From: Streptosporangiaceae bacterium
Lineage (GTDB): Bacteria; Actinomycetota; Actinomycetes; Streptosporangiales; Streptosporangiaceae
Assembly: GCA_030041275.1 (NCBI GenBank)
Contig: JASHOE010000254.1
Coordinates: 1 to 55,442, forward strand
DNA: 55,442 nucleotides
Direction: 5' to 3'
The notes under the pieces are model-generated. The model saw only the letters and a list, made by a program, of their open reading frames with translations, was not told the DNA's origin and searched no databases. Shown here in pieces: positions 16,178 through 24,135 of this stretch; positions within the stretch are counted from its first letter, which is position 1, and every line of letters starts with the position of its first letter. The position numbers and the translations under genes are program-made.

Positions 16178-16288
16178 GGCGGGCTCCAAAGATTGGCAAT
16201 CGGCTGCGCCGTCATGGTGATGGCGAGGTCACCCGACTTTCCGTTCTGCCACTTCCAGCAGGCCAGTGCTTTCCGTCACATCCGGGAC

Positions 16289-16302
16289 GGGACCTTGGTC
16301 CC
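16289..16302. promoter_or_regulatory. Perfect DosR-like box upstream of cytochrome b
   Basis: GGGAC-CTTG-GTCCC has perfect arms, with only the central bases breaking full symmetry. It is centred about 118 bp upstream of the cytochrome b ATG. Confidence 0.65.
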
Positions 16303-16417
16303 AGATGTGCCAACCTGACCAGCACCACGCTGGCCGGAAAGGTGAAACCACTGTCCGCGTCTTGCTCGTCCGCGAGGCAGAGGATGAGCTGGTCGTCCCG
16401 CAGGATCCGCATCCAGG

Positions 16418-16900
16418 TCAGCCTGGCTGGATGCTCCGCCCGCTGATTTGAGCCGGAGTGATGCGCACGTACACGTCGCGAGCGCCAGGCGCCCACGGCT
16501 GCAGGTGCGTTGTGTTCTCGAGATGCTGCACCTCCCGCTCATCGCTGACCAGGCGGGCGTGACCTAGCACCAGCACACTCCAGCCTTCGCTGAGTGCCTC
16601 ATCGATAAGGTCTGCCTCGAAGCTGAGGCGGGAGTTGGCATGAACGCCTAGCAGCGCATCCGGCGCCGTCCGGAAGATGATGGTCTTCCCGGATACCGCA
16701 AAGTTGACCGGCAGCATCACGACTCCTGCCCCGGTCGTGAACCCGACGCGGCCGACGCCGATCGACTCCAGCAGGTCGAAGCATTCCTCAGCGCTGATAG
16801 CCCGCAAGGCTCGGTGATGGGCCGGAGCTCCGACCGCCGCCGACTTCGGGGTCGAAGTCGGGCGGCGCGAGTTGCCGACCGCTCGCGTGCATGATGCCAT
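16418..16900 (-). CDS. Pyridoxamine 5'-phosphate oxidase-fold protein
   Basis: This 160-residue split-barrel protein has AISAEECFDLLESIGVGRVGF, LPVNFAV, IIFRTAPDA and GWSVLVLGHARLV as family landmarks (segments listed separately). The first 30 residues are a polar leader outside the fold. The ATG at 16900 follows AGGTGAG. It lies between the cytochrome b gene and its small membrane companion. A flavin, F420 or heme cofactor is plausible but not demonstrated. Confidence 0.87.
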   Translation of the reverse strand: MASCTRAVGNSRRPTSTPKSAAVGAPAHHRALRAISAEECFDLLESIGVGRVGFTTGAGVVMLPVNFAVSGKTIIFRTAPDALLGVHANSRLSFEADLIDEALSEGWSVLVLGHARLVSDEREVQHLENTTHLQPWAPGARDVYVRITPAQISGRSIQPG

Positions 16901-17266
16901 TCATCTCACCTGCCAGACTCGACTTTGTTTCCCGATTTCCAGCGTCATCTCCCAGCATCAGCGAGCGCCGCGGCCGAAGGTCCCGCCTTCGCCAAGCCGT
17001 TCGCCCCAAGGGCGTCGTCGTGTTCGGCCATGGGACTCGCCGCCGTGTCGACTCGCCTCTGGCCAGGATGCGTCGGCGGGCGCCGACGGTGGCTGCCAGG
17101 AAGTTGCCTGGCGGCTGGGTGTCAGCGCCCGCCTGTTCCCGCCTGCGCCGCATGGCGGGAGTCCCGCGTTGCTATGGCGGTTAGCGGTCCGGCCGACGGT
17201 CTGCGCAGCGGGCCGTCGGCCGGAGGTCTGGGACTTGGATGGAGTTGTCGTCCTGCGGGGCCGCGA
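16901..17266. other. 366-bp intergenic region
   Basis: It holds a DosR-like box at 16971-16984 near its left end. Reading frames here have no recognisable domain and look like chance high-G+C frames. I see nothing else. Confidence 0.5.
16971..16984. promoter_or_regulatory. DosR-like box upstream of flavin-fold gene
   Basis: CGGCC-GAAG-GTCCC has one mismatch and is centred about 77 bp upstream of the ATG at 16900. Confidence 0.4.
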
Positions 17267-17851
17267 TCATGCTGCCTTGACGTACCCGCGGGCGTGCTCG
17301 ACGATTGCAGCTTCCTCCCGCCGGAATCCGACCCAGCCGAGGGCGAAGGTCCCGGTCAGGAACGCGACCGTGCCGAGCCCGAAGCTGATCAGTGCAGCGA
17401 TGTACGCGATCTGGGAGACCTTCCACCAGCCAAAAGCGTTCAGCAGCATGCTGCGCAGCGTGTCGCCACGGAAGACGGTCTGAACCTGGCCAGCAAGCGC
17501 GGCATTGGTGGGGTGGGCCATCGACTCGGTGGACAGCTGGGCGTAGGTCTTGCCGGCGCCGATCTCCTGCAAGTGGACGGCGATGAAGTTGTTGGCGTAG
17601 GCCTCCGCCTGCTGCCCGGTCAGCAGCTGCTGCCCGGCGTACTGAGACACTGACGGGATCATCGACGGGGTGATCTCGGTGCCGACCTTCGGGTGGGCGA
17701 ACGCAGCGGCTGGCGGGAAGTACACCTTCTGCGCGGCCAGCTGGGTCGTGACCTGGTTGTGAATGTAAGTCGACCCCCACATCAGCATCCCGCCCACGGC
17801 GAGCAGGAGGACACCCGCGGCGGCCAGCAGCTTGATTGTGTTGCGGCGCAT
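17267..17851 (-). CDS. Two-helix membrane protein with extracytoplasmic domain, probable cytochrome b companion
   Basis: This 194-residue protein has an N-terminal hydrophobic segment (about residues 7-26), an outward domain of about 115 residues (SQYAGQQLLTGQQAEAYAN in the middle) and a second long hydrophobic segment (about 146-175). No heme or metal motif is visible. It has AAAGGACAAGG upstream of the ATG and tandem DosR-like boxes. A gene starting the same way leaves the window at base 1. Association with cytochrome b is inferred from neighbourhood only. Confidence 0.75.
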   Translation of the reverse strand: MRRNTIKLLAAAGVLLLAVGGMLMWGSTYIHNQVTTQLAAQKVYFPPAAAFAHPKVGTEITPSMIPSVSQYAGQQLLTGQQAEAYANNFIAVHLQEIGAGKTYAQLSTESMAHPTNAALAGQVQTVFRGDTLRSMLLNAFGWWKVSQIAYIAALISFGLGTVAFLTGTFALGWVGFRREEAAIVEHARGYVKAA

Positions 17852-17944
17852 TGTCCTTGTCCTTTCTTGGCGCCTGGCCCTGCCGGGCCGGCGATTCCGC
17901 TGACTGACAAACCGAGTTTGTCGCCCTGCGCGCCCGGGCCGTCA

Positions 17945-17958
17945 CGGCCAAAAGCCCA
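17945..17958. promoter_or_regulatory. DosR-like box, weak member of tandem pair
   Basis: CGGCC-AAAA-GCCCA has two mismatches. It lies 22 bp from the better box at 17967-17980, mirroring the spacing at 14162-14198. Confidence 0.3.
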
Positions 17959-17966
17959 AGAAAACT

Positions 17967-17980
17967 AGGACGTATGGCCC
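17967..17980. promoter_or_regulatory. DosR-like box upstream of the membrane companion gene
   Basis: AGGAC-GTAT-GGCCC has one mismatch and is centred about 122 bp upstream of the ATG at 17851. Confidence 0.4.
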
Positions 17981-18005
17981 GACCTTTCGTCGGTCATCGC
18001 GATAA

Positions 18006-18041
18006 CCGCCCAGAATGGCGGCTCGTGGTTCTGCTGGGCGG
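18006..18041. repeat. Inverted repeat, possible terminator of the small gene at 18150
   Basis: CCGCCCAG (18006-18013) and CTGGGCGG (18034-18041) are inverted repeats separated by 20 bases. They lie downstream of the minus-strand small ORF. Confidence 0.3.
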
Positions 18042-18149
18042 CTGCCCGGAATGGACGGCCGGTGGCGGTGCATAGTTGCCCCGGCACAACGGCACCGTCT
18101 CGATCGCCACATACTAAGGGCCTGGTGGACACGCGCCGCTGGCTGACGC

Positions 18150-18377
18150 CTACAGGCTGATGGTGGATCGGCCGGGGACATCCGCGGCTGGCGTGCTCTC
18201 AGCTAAGGAAGCCATCGCGCGCGCAACCGCCGACGAGTGCTCGCTCGCTTGATAGTGGTGCCAGCACAAGAGCAGTTCGGTTGGCTGCGGGCGGCCGGCC
18301 GTCGGCGGCATTATGACGAGGACTGCGGGCTTTGCCGGACAGCAGCAGGCTCGTCTGGACCACAGAGCGGCTTGCAC
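18150..18377 (-). CDS. Small protein resembling DUF7455 zinc-binding proteins
   Basis: From a GTG at 18377 with AGGAACC upstream, 75 codons encode a protein with CCCPAKPAVLVIMPP followed by TELLLCWHHYQASEHS. The paired cysteines plus ELLLCxHH are the signature I associate with DUF7455-type small actinobacterial proteins (CxxC...ELLFCxHH). The first CxxC is distorted to CCC, so it may be degenerate. No function is known. A longer frame starting at 18482 is possible but has no family support. Confidence 0.4.
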   Translation of the reverse strand: MQAALWSRRACCCPAKPAVLVIMPPTAGRPQPTELLLCWHHYQASEHSSAVARAMASLAESTPAADVPGRSTISL

Positions 18378-18693
18378 GACGGTTCCTGACTCCGTGGTCC
18401 TGTGCGGCGTCTGCGTGGCAGCCGCCGAACGCCTGTCGCCGATCTGATTCGGCTTGCTTTGGTGCAGGACGTTCAGCCTCATGCTGCGAGGGTCGCGCGC
18501 ACAGCGTGTCTAGTTCAGTGCCGATCGACCTGCCCTGTGAGGACTAACGACCCCCGTGCCCTCGGGTGGCGACCCGCCTGATGCGTCAGCGCGCTCCGCG
18601 CAATCCGGCCTGCCAATGTCGGGACTATTGGCCCTGCCTGCGCCTGGGTACCGGGAGCACATTTGAAGTACTAGGCGCAGGAAGGAAGACGCG
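18378..18693. other. 316-bp divergent intergenic region
   Basis: It holds a perfect DosR-like box (18621-18634) for the rightward USP. No further gene was recognised. Confidence 0.5.
18621..18634. promoter_or_regulatory. Perfect DosR-like box upstream of USP
   Basis: GGGAC-TATT-GGCCC has perfect arms and an AT-rich centre, centred about 66 bp before the ATG at 18694. Confidence 0.65.
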
Positions 18694-19107
18694 ATGTACG
18701 AGAAGATCCTAGCGGCCATTGATGAATCGGAGATCGCTGACCGTGTCCTCGCGGCGACGCGGGAACTGGCGTCCCTTTCCGGCGGAGAGGTCTGGGTAAT
18801 CCATGTGCGCGAACGGGAGCCGTCGAAGTTCATGTCAAGCTCCGCGGAGTCGAGCGAGCAGGCGCACGAAACCGTCGAAGCTGCCGTGGAGAAACTAGCC
18901 AGCGCTGGCGTGAAGGCGCATGGCCGACTTGCGCACACGGTTTACGGATATGCTGCGCGCGAGATCGTCAGCTTCGCGCAGGAAAGCGGAATAGGCGTGA
19001 TCGTGATGGGCTCGCGCGGGCACGGTGACCTTGCCGGATTGCTGGTCGGCAGCACGGCCCACAAGGTTATCCACCTCGCTGACCGGCCGGTTCTGGTCGT
19101 GCGTTAG
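18694..19107 (+). CDS. Universal stress protein
   Basis: This 137-residue USP starts MYEKILAAIDESEIADRVL and has loop GSRGHGDLAGLLVGSTA, an intact ATP motif. It is more distant from the other five USPs (an acidic DES start in place of VDGS). AGGAAGGAAG precedes the ATG. It is 131 bp ahead of the eRF1-like gene, which has its own perfect box, so the two are likely separate units. Confidence 0.93.
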   Translation: MYEKILAAIDESEIADRVLAATRELASLSGGEVWVIHVREREPSKFMSSSAESSEQAHETVEAAVEKLASAGVKAHGRLAHTVYGYAAREIVSFAQESGIGVIVMGSRGHGDLAGLLVGSTAHKVIHLADRPVLVVR

Positions 19108-19175
19108 ATCGCCTAGGACACCACCGTCGTTTCCAGGCCCGCCGACCTCCACCACCGCACCCAGGACCTTCGGCT

Positions 19176-19189
19176 GGGTCCTTCGGCCC
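19176..19189. promoter_or_regulatory. Perfect DosR-like box upstream of eRF1-like gene
   Basis: GGGTC-CTTC-GGCCC has perfect arms and is centred about 56 bp upstream of the ATG at 19239. A weaker copy AGGAC-CTTC-GGCTG lies directly upstream at 19163-19176, sharing base 19176. Confidence 0.6.
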
Positions 19190-19238
19190 TAGCCGCTGCA
19201 TCTGGGCCGGTGGCGAATGGGCGAGAGGGAGGCGGACG

Positions 19239-20327
19239 ATGATCACCTACGGCGAGGTCGAAAAGCTGCACTGCATGAGGGCCGCCGACCAGTCGGTCCT
19301 ATCGGTCTATGCGTATGTCCCATCGGAGCGTGCCAGCATGCGCGAGCTGCAGGCGCACGCTATGGACCTGGTCAAGGCTGCGACCGAGCGCGCTCCCGAC
19401 ATGTTGCACCGCGAGGACGAACTGCTGGCTCGGCGGACGCTCGCGGAGCGTGCAGGTGAGTGGCTCGGCCACACCCTCGGCATCTTCGTGTCCGGGCAGC
19501 TAAGCCTGCTCGAGGTAGTCCCGCTGCGAGGCAGCTTCCCGGAACGTGCCGTGCTGGCGGCCCGCCCGCACGTCCGCCCCCTGCTGGCGGCGCTAGGGCG
19601 CTACCCAGACCACAGGGTCGTGGTCATGGACCATCGGCACGCCTGGCTGCTAACGGTGGCTGGCGACCGCGTCGAGATCGTGGCCAGGACATCGGCCGAG
19701 TCGTTGCCAAGCGCGGGCTTCGGCGGCTGGTATTTCGAGCAGTCTCATGTCCTCCAGCGGGTTACCGAGGTCGCCCCGCACTTCTATCAGGACGCGGCCG
19801 CGATCCTCGACCGCCAGGCTCGGCACGGCAGCTCCCAGCCGCTGGTGGTCGGAGGGTACGTCGACAGCATCACGCAGCTACTCACGCTGTTGCCGCAGGC
19901 GGTGCTCAGGGACTACGCGGGCAGCTTTGCCGCAGACCCACACAGCCTCACCCTGGCGGGAGCGCGGGATCTCGCGGCGCCGGTCGTGTCGAGCTGGGCG
20001 GAACGGCGCGAGTGTCAGCTCGTGCAGGCTGTCACGACGGCGCGACCCGGCGTGCCAGCCACCATCGGTCTGGAGGATTGCCTCACCGCCGTCAACGCCG
20101 GGACGGTCGGTCTGCTGCTGATCGCCGACGAGCCGCTCGTGCCCGGCTTCCACTGTGAGCGGTGTGACGTGCTGAGCGTGGGCAGCAACGAATGCTGCGA
20201 CTGGGGCGCCGCGTCCTGGCCGGTGCCAGACCTGTTGGAAGAGATGGCGTGGCGGACCCTGCGCGACGGCGGCCAGGTCGTGTCAGCCAGGACGCTGCCG
20301 TGCACCGCAGCCGCCCGAATGCAGTAG
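19239..20327 (+). CDS. Rv2629-like bacterial eRF1 homologue (baeRF family)
   Basis: This 362-residue soluble protein resembles the DosR-regulated M. tuberculosis Rv2629 and the archaeo-eukaryotic release-factor-like baeRF group: LSVYAYVPSE near the start, VVVMDHRHAWLL in the middle, and AGTVGLLLIADE plus a C-terminal CERC...CC metal-like cluster near residue 305. Such proteins are proposed to act on stalled or hibernating ribosomes. The next gene, 65 bp downstream, encodes an HPF-like ribosome-binding domain, which supports that role. Exact activity is unknown. Confidence 0.8.
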   Translation: MITYGEVEKLHCMRAADQSVLSVYAYVPSERASMRELQAHAMDLVKAATERAPDMLHREDELLARRTLAERAGEWLGHTLGIFVSGQLSLLEVVPLRGSFPERAVLAARPHVRPLLAALGRYPDHRVVVMDHRHAWLLTVAGDRVEIVARTSAESLPSAGFGGWYFEQSHVLQRVTEVAPHFYQDAAAILDRQARHGSSQPLVVGGYVDSITQLLTLLPQAVLRDYAGSFAADPHSLTLAGARDLAAPVVSSWAERRECQLVQAVTTARPGVPATIGLEDCLTAVNAGTVGLLLIADEPLVPGFHCERCDVLSVGSNECCDWGAASWPVPDLLEEMAWRTLRDGGQVVSARTLPCTAAARMQ

Positions 20328-20392
20328 CCGGCGCTGCGGACTTCAGCGTCCAGTTCCGGCCGCCGCGTGCGGCCCGAATCGGGAGGCTTGCC

Positions 20393-20755
20393 GTGGAATT
20401 TCACGAGAACTGCGTGGTGCAGGTCCGGACATCCGGCGTTGTCCAGGTCGGGATGGCCGAGCTAGCGAAGATCAAGGTCGAAACCGTGCTCCGGCACGTT
20501 GGCGAACCGGTGCTGTCCGCCCGGGTGATGCTGAGCGGGCCGGCCGATCCTGCAGTCGGGCGGCCCGCCGTCGCGTGGGCCGTCATCAGCGTGAACGGCC
20601 GCGTGGTCCGCGCGAGCGGGGTCGGCTCGACAGTGGGTGAGGCTATTGCCCAGCTAGCCGCGCGGCTGCGGATAAGGCTCGAGCGCTCCTGGCCGGACGA
20701 GCACGAGCAGATGCGGCGGTACGTGGCGAAACGTCGGCTCCGGCGGCTGGGCTGA
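20393..20755 (+). CDS. Short HPF/RaiA-like ribosome hibernation factor
   Basis: From a GTG at 20393 with GGGAGG upstream, 120 residues carry an HPF-type ribosome-binding fold: VGMAELAKIKVETVLRHV, EPVLSARVMLSG, then VNGRVVRASG and an arginine/lysine-rich C terminus (RRYVAKRRLRRL). It lacks the C-terminal dimerisation domain of long HPF, and the DosR-linked mycobacterial RafH is longer. It probably binds the 30S decoding region. Its pairing with an eRF1-like protein is notable. Confidence 0.75.
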   Translation: MEFHENCVVQVRTSGVVQVGMAELAKIKVETVLRHVGEPVLSARVMLSGPADPAVGRPAVAWAVISVNGRVVRASGVGSTVGEAIAQLAARLRIRLERSWPDEHEQMRRYVAKRRLRRLG

Positions 20756-20825
20756 TGCGGCGCTGGATTCGGCCGAGAAATCACCTGATCGGTCGATCTG
20801 GAGCCCGTTTTGTCGTCCTCGTGCC

Positions 20826-20855
20826 CCGAACTCTCGGCGTCATTCTGTGGGTGAG
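20826..20855. promoter_or_regulatory. Promoter segment shared with the nitroreductase gene
   Basis: CCGAACTCTCGG, then TCATTCTGTGGGTGAG, parallels CCGAAACTTTCGG, then TCATCCTGCGGGCGAG, at 7684-7712. No good DosR-like box accompanies this copy. Confidence 0.3.
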
Positions 20856-20950
20856 TGGCCGACGTGGGCCGGCCTGGGTATCACCTGGGTGATGCGGGTC
20901 GCGACGATCCGGCAAAGTGTGCGCGCACTCCAACCGAGGAGGAATCTGGC

Positions 20951-21973
20951 ATGTCTCATCACCTCGACACGCCGCTCGCGGCCAAGACCGGCCAGCTCTA
21001 CCTCGATGACCTCTACGTGTTCCCGGGTGATGACAGCACGGTTTTCATGATGGACGTCAACTCCAACGTCAACGGTCTGCACACCGAGCCAGGCTTCCAT
21101 CCGGAAGCTCGCTACGAGTTCAAGGTGCACCTGGACGGCGCCGAGTACGAGACCCTCACCTACCGGGTGTCCTTCGGTGAACCAGACTCCGCTGGACGAC
21201 AGGCTATGCGGCTGCACGCCCTGACCGGTGACCAGGCACTCGAGGACTCCGCAGCAGGCGAACTCGTCGTCGAGGGCAGGACTGGCGAGGCGGCGAGCGC
21301 GGATGGCACCCGGATCTGGGCCGGGCGTATCGGCGACTCGTTCTACATCGACCTGTCCCTGCTCGGCATCGTCAACGAGGCAGTGGCGCACGGCACCGCA
21401 CCGGACCTGTCGGCCTGGCAGCCAGCGCGCGCCGAGAACAGCTTCGCCAACACCACCGTCGACTCGATCGTGCTAGAGATCTCCCACCAGCACGCGCAGC
21501 TGCGCCCAGGTGCGCGGACCGGCACCTGGGCCGCTACCAAGCTCGCTACGGACGCGGGCGGCTGGCGGCAGATCAACCGCGCGGGGCACCCCATGATGTG
21601 GCCGATCTTCTGGCCCGACGACACCGACTTTGCCGACCCAGCCAACGCCCGGCACCCATCAGAAGACGTGAGCGCCGCGGGCAAGTACCTCGCTGATCAC
21701 ATTGCCGCAGTCGTCGCGGCCAGCGGAACCTCCGACGAGCCTCAGGGCTACGGGAACACAGTGGCCAGGCGGTTGCTCCCCGACGTCCTGCCTTACGTGG
21801 TAGGAACGCCGGCGACGTACGGGTTCGCCGCCTTTAACGGCCGCACGATGGCCGACAACGCGCCTGAGGCGATGTTGTCCCTGGTCACCAACACGGCAGT
21901 GCCGTCAGGGCTGAGCCCCTCCGTGGCCGAGCATCTGCGGGACAGCGAGTTCCCCTATGTCGTGCCGGAGTGA
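20951..21973 (+). CDS. DUF4331 family protein
   Basis: This 340-residue protein opens MSHHLDTPLAAKTGQ and LDDLYVFPGDDS, followed by GFHPEARYEFKV, the usual DUF4331 N-terminal signature. The family is widespread in aerobic soil bacteria and has no agreed function. No signal peptide is visible. GAGGAGGAATC precedes the ATG at 20951; the upstream in-frame extension lacks family similarity. Confidence 0.87.
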   Translation: MSHHLDTPLAAKTGQLYLDDLYVFPGDDSTVFMMDVNSNVNGLHTEPGFHPEARYEFKVHLDGAEYETLTYRVSFGEPDSAGRQAMRLHALTGDQALEDSAAGELVVEGRTGEAASADGTRIWAGRIGDSFYIDLSLLGIVNEAVAHGTAPDLSAWQPARAENSFANTTVDSIVLEISHQHAQLRPGARTGTWAATKLATDAGGWRQINRAGHPMMWPIFWPDDTDFADPANARHPSEDVSAAGKYLADHIAAVVAASGTSDEPQGYGNTVARRLLPDVLPYVVGTPATYGFAAFNGRTMADNAPEAMLSLVTNTAVPSGLSPSVAEHLRDSEFPYVVPE

Positions 21974-21995
21974 AGACTCGGGGCCTGCAGGTCGG

Positions 21996-22433
21996 CTACG
22001 TCGCCGGATCCTGGGATTCGTCGGCTGACGTCTCCCCGCGGCTGGGCGGCTGCCCAAAGCTGGGCGGTTGCCCGTAGCCGGAGGGCTGGCCGTAGCCGGG
22101 CGGCTGGCCGTAGCCGGGCGGCTGGCCGTATCCCGTCGGCTGACCGTACCCAGTCGGCGCCTGGAAGGTGCCAGCCTGCTGTCGAACACGGAGCGCACCG
22201 CGATCACGCATGAACTGGACGATCATCAGGATCGGCAGGATGAAGGCGTAGAAGAAAAGGAAGTAATGCCCGCCTTGGAAGAACAGCAGGAGGTAGAGCC
22301 CGTATCCGAGGAAGCCGGCCCCGAAGATGGCATTCCACAGTCGCCGAGTCCTGGTCTGCCCGCTCCGGATGGCAGCGATGATGAGCATCGCGATGCCGCT
22401 GATGATGAGGAACAGTTCGTAGATCTTGAACAC
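21996..22433 (-). CDS. Small membrane protein with GYGQPP repeat tail
   Basis: This 145-residue protein from GTG 22433 (GAGG upstream) has three hydrophobic segments (about residues 3-22, 35-52 and 57-76; [18 protein letters not shown] marks the first). A cytoplasmic or exposed tail of six GYGQPP-like repeats follows. Such tails are low-complexity and may mediate weak multivalent contacts. It faces the DUF4331 gene convergently with a 22-bp gap. No enzymatic motif is visible. Confidence 0.7.
   Translation of the reverse strand: MFKIYELFLIISGIAMLIIAAIRSGQTRTRRLWNAIFGAGFLGYGLYLLLFFQGGHYFLFFYAFILPILMIVQFMRDRGALRVRQQAGTFQAPTGYGQPTGYGQPPGYGQPPGYGQPSGYGQPPSFGQPPSRGETSADESQDPAT
22041..22160. repeat. 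18-bp tandem repeat encoding GYGQPP
   Basis: The unit GTAGCCGGGCGGCTGGCC and variants repeats about six times and encodes the GYGQPP tail of the small membrane protein on the minus strand. The central units are nearly identical in DNA, indicating recent slippage. Confidence 0.75.
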
Positions 22434-22624
22434 TGTCAGGACCTCGCAATCGGCGCGGGCTTGTGCATCCCCTGAGCGCAAGGCCCGGTGTTGATGACGG
22501 CGAGATTACCGAGGTCTTGTCACCAACGGCCACGATCCTTTCTGAAGCGCAACAAATGTTCGGCCACGACGCGCCACATCGCATCGGCATGGGCTCGGTA
22601 ACGGGCTGGGCTCGGTGCCGGTCG

Positions 22625-24067
22625 TCAGGCCGCGCTGCGCGGATAGCGGCGAGTCGCGTTGGTCTTGGTGATCTGCACGGCCAGTGCGGCCGCCTGGTTA
22701 CGTATCTCGGGGATAGCGGTTGTCTCGTACCAGAGCCCGCGCAGCGGCGGGCCGAGCGCATGCAGGAAGGGGCTTGGTCGGCCGTCTGCGCCCAGCACAG
22801 TGCCTGCGGCGTCGGTGTCAATGCCTAGCCGCAGCGCATCAGGCCGTGCCAGACCCCTGCTGAACAGGTCCCGCAGCAGGGGACTTGCCGCGACCGTGAT
22901 GTCGGTCGTCCCGCCGCCGGCGTTGATCAGCCAGTCACTGTCCAGTTCGGTGCGGTCACTCGCGTTATCGATGATGACCGCCAATCGGCCTGCGCGCTGG
23001 TGCACGGCGAGCACCTGGCCTCGGTGCACGATGAGCTGGCCGGTCTGCCGCATGGCGCTGAGCCGGGCAGCGGTGGCAGGCGGCATCAGGTGCCGATGCA
23101 CTTCCCAGTACCTGGCGATGTGGCGCAGGAACGCCCTCTTGTCGTTGTCGGGCATCCGAGACCACAGAGCTGGCACGTGCGGTCGGAGCCCCTCGAGCAC
23201 CCGGTGCCAGCTGTCCGGACGGGCCGAGATCTCCTGGCGGATCTGCCAGAGCAGGTCGGTCAGCCGGACTGGCCCAGCTGACTCGGAGATGGCAGGCAGC
23301 CAGAACGACCTGGCCGGGCCCTGCGCGTCACCTGGATGAACGTGCGGCAGCAGACCGTGCCGAGAAATGGCGTGCACAGTGGTGCCCGGTCGCGCGCTGG
23401 AGATCGATAGGGCTACGTCGGCCATGGTCAGGCCGGTCCCGAGGATGACTACGTGCGAGGCGCCGCTGCCGCTCGTCACCTGGTCGAGAGCTCCAGGACC
23501 CCAGGGGTCGGTGATGACGGCAGCAGTTTCCGGAGCGTCAAACGGGAGCGCGGCAGGCGCGTTCCCGGTCGCCAGCACGATCACGTCCGCATCAAGCGGG
23601 CCATAGCTGGTCAGCAGCCGCGCGCCCCGCAAGCGGGACCGAGGGCGGATGGCGTTGACGGCCGAGGTGATCCGGAGGAGCCGGGCTGTCGGCCGGGCCT
23701 CGCGCTGAGCCGCCGCTAGCGTCTCGAGAAGGTAGCGGCCGTAACTGCCGCGCGGCAGGAACGTCTCGCCGGTGACTTGGCCCGGCACCGATGCGGACGC
23801 GCTGGCCCAGGCCACCAGGTGCTGCGGCTCGCCGGGCAGGGCGCTCATCCTGCCCGCGGTGGCGTTCAGCAAGTGCCAGGGGTGATACGTGGCGTATGCC
23901 TGGCCTCGGCCGTGCCTGCCGTGCTCATCTATCAGCCAGATACGCAGCGGGATCCGGCTGACCGCCGACTGCCGTAGCAGCTGGACCGCTAGCAGGGTGC
24001 CGCTGGCCCCGCCGCCGACTATGGCCACGGTCAGCTCTCGGGTTTCCTGCGCAGTTCGACGGCTCAT
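22625..24067 (-). CDS. FAD/NAD(P)-binding protein (COG4529-like)
   Basis: This 480-residue flavoprotein-like protein has the dinucleotide motif VAIVGGGASGTLLAVQLL near residue 16, VIVLATGNAPAALPF mid-protein and a second GTGLTMADVAL glycine motif. The C-terminal INAGGGTTDI follows the fold of NAD_binding_9 proteins. The substrate is unknown. The ATG at 24067 is preferred; it has no ribosome binding site, so a near-leaderless transcript is possible. It diverges from cysteine dioxygenase across a 68-bp gap that contains an AT-rich palindrome, implying joint control and perhaps a sulfur-related substrate. Confidence 0.8.
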   Translation of the reverse strand: MSRRTAQETRELTVAIVGGGASGTLLAVQLLRQSAVSRIPLRIWLIDEHGRHGRGQAYATYHPWHLLNATAGRMSALPGEPQHLVAWASASASVPGQVTGETFLPRGSYGRYLLETLAAAQREARPTARLLRITSAVNAIRPRSRLRGARLLTSYGPLDADVIVLATGNAPAALPFDAPETAAVITDPWGPGALDQVTSGSGASHVVILGTGLTMADVALSISSARPGTTVHAISRHGLLPHVHPGDAQGPARSFWLPAISESAGPVRLTDLLWQIRQEISARPDSWHRVLEGLRPHVPALWSRMPDNDKRAFLRHIARYWEVHRHLMPPATAARLSAMRQTGQLIVHRGQVLAVHQRAGRLAVIIDNASDRTELDSDWLINAGGGTTDITVAASPLLRDLFSRGLARPDALRLGIDTDAAGTVLGADGRPSPFLHALGPPLRGLWYETTAIPEIRNQAAALAVQITKTNATRRYPRSAA

Positions 24068-24084
24068 GCCGACAGCATAATCTA

Positions 24085-24104
24085 TATTAACCATAGAGTT
24101 AATA
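24085..24104. promoter_or_regulatory. AT-rich palindromic operator in divergent promoter
   Basis: TATTAAC-CATAGA-GTTAATA has 7-bp perfect arms in a very G+C-rich background, midway between two divergent starts. It looks like a dimeric repressor site. The cognate regulator is not adjacent. Confidence 0.6.
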
Positions 24105-24135
24105 GGTTTCTCGCCCACTCTCCGGGAGGACTACC

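Noticed and set aside
16925..17653. Plus-strand frame across 16925-17653
   Set aside because: It overlaps the well-supported minus-strand membrane gene and shows no domain.
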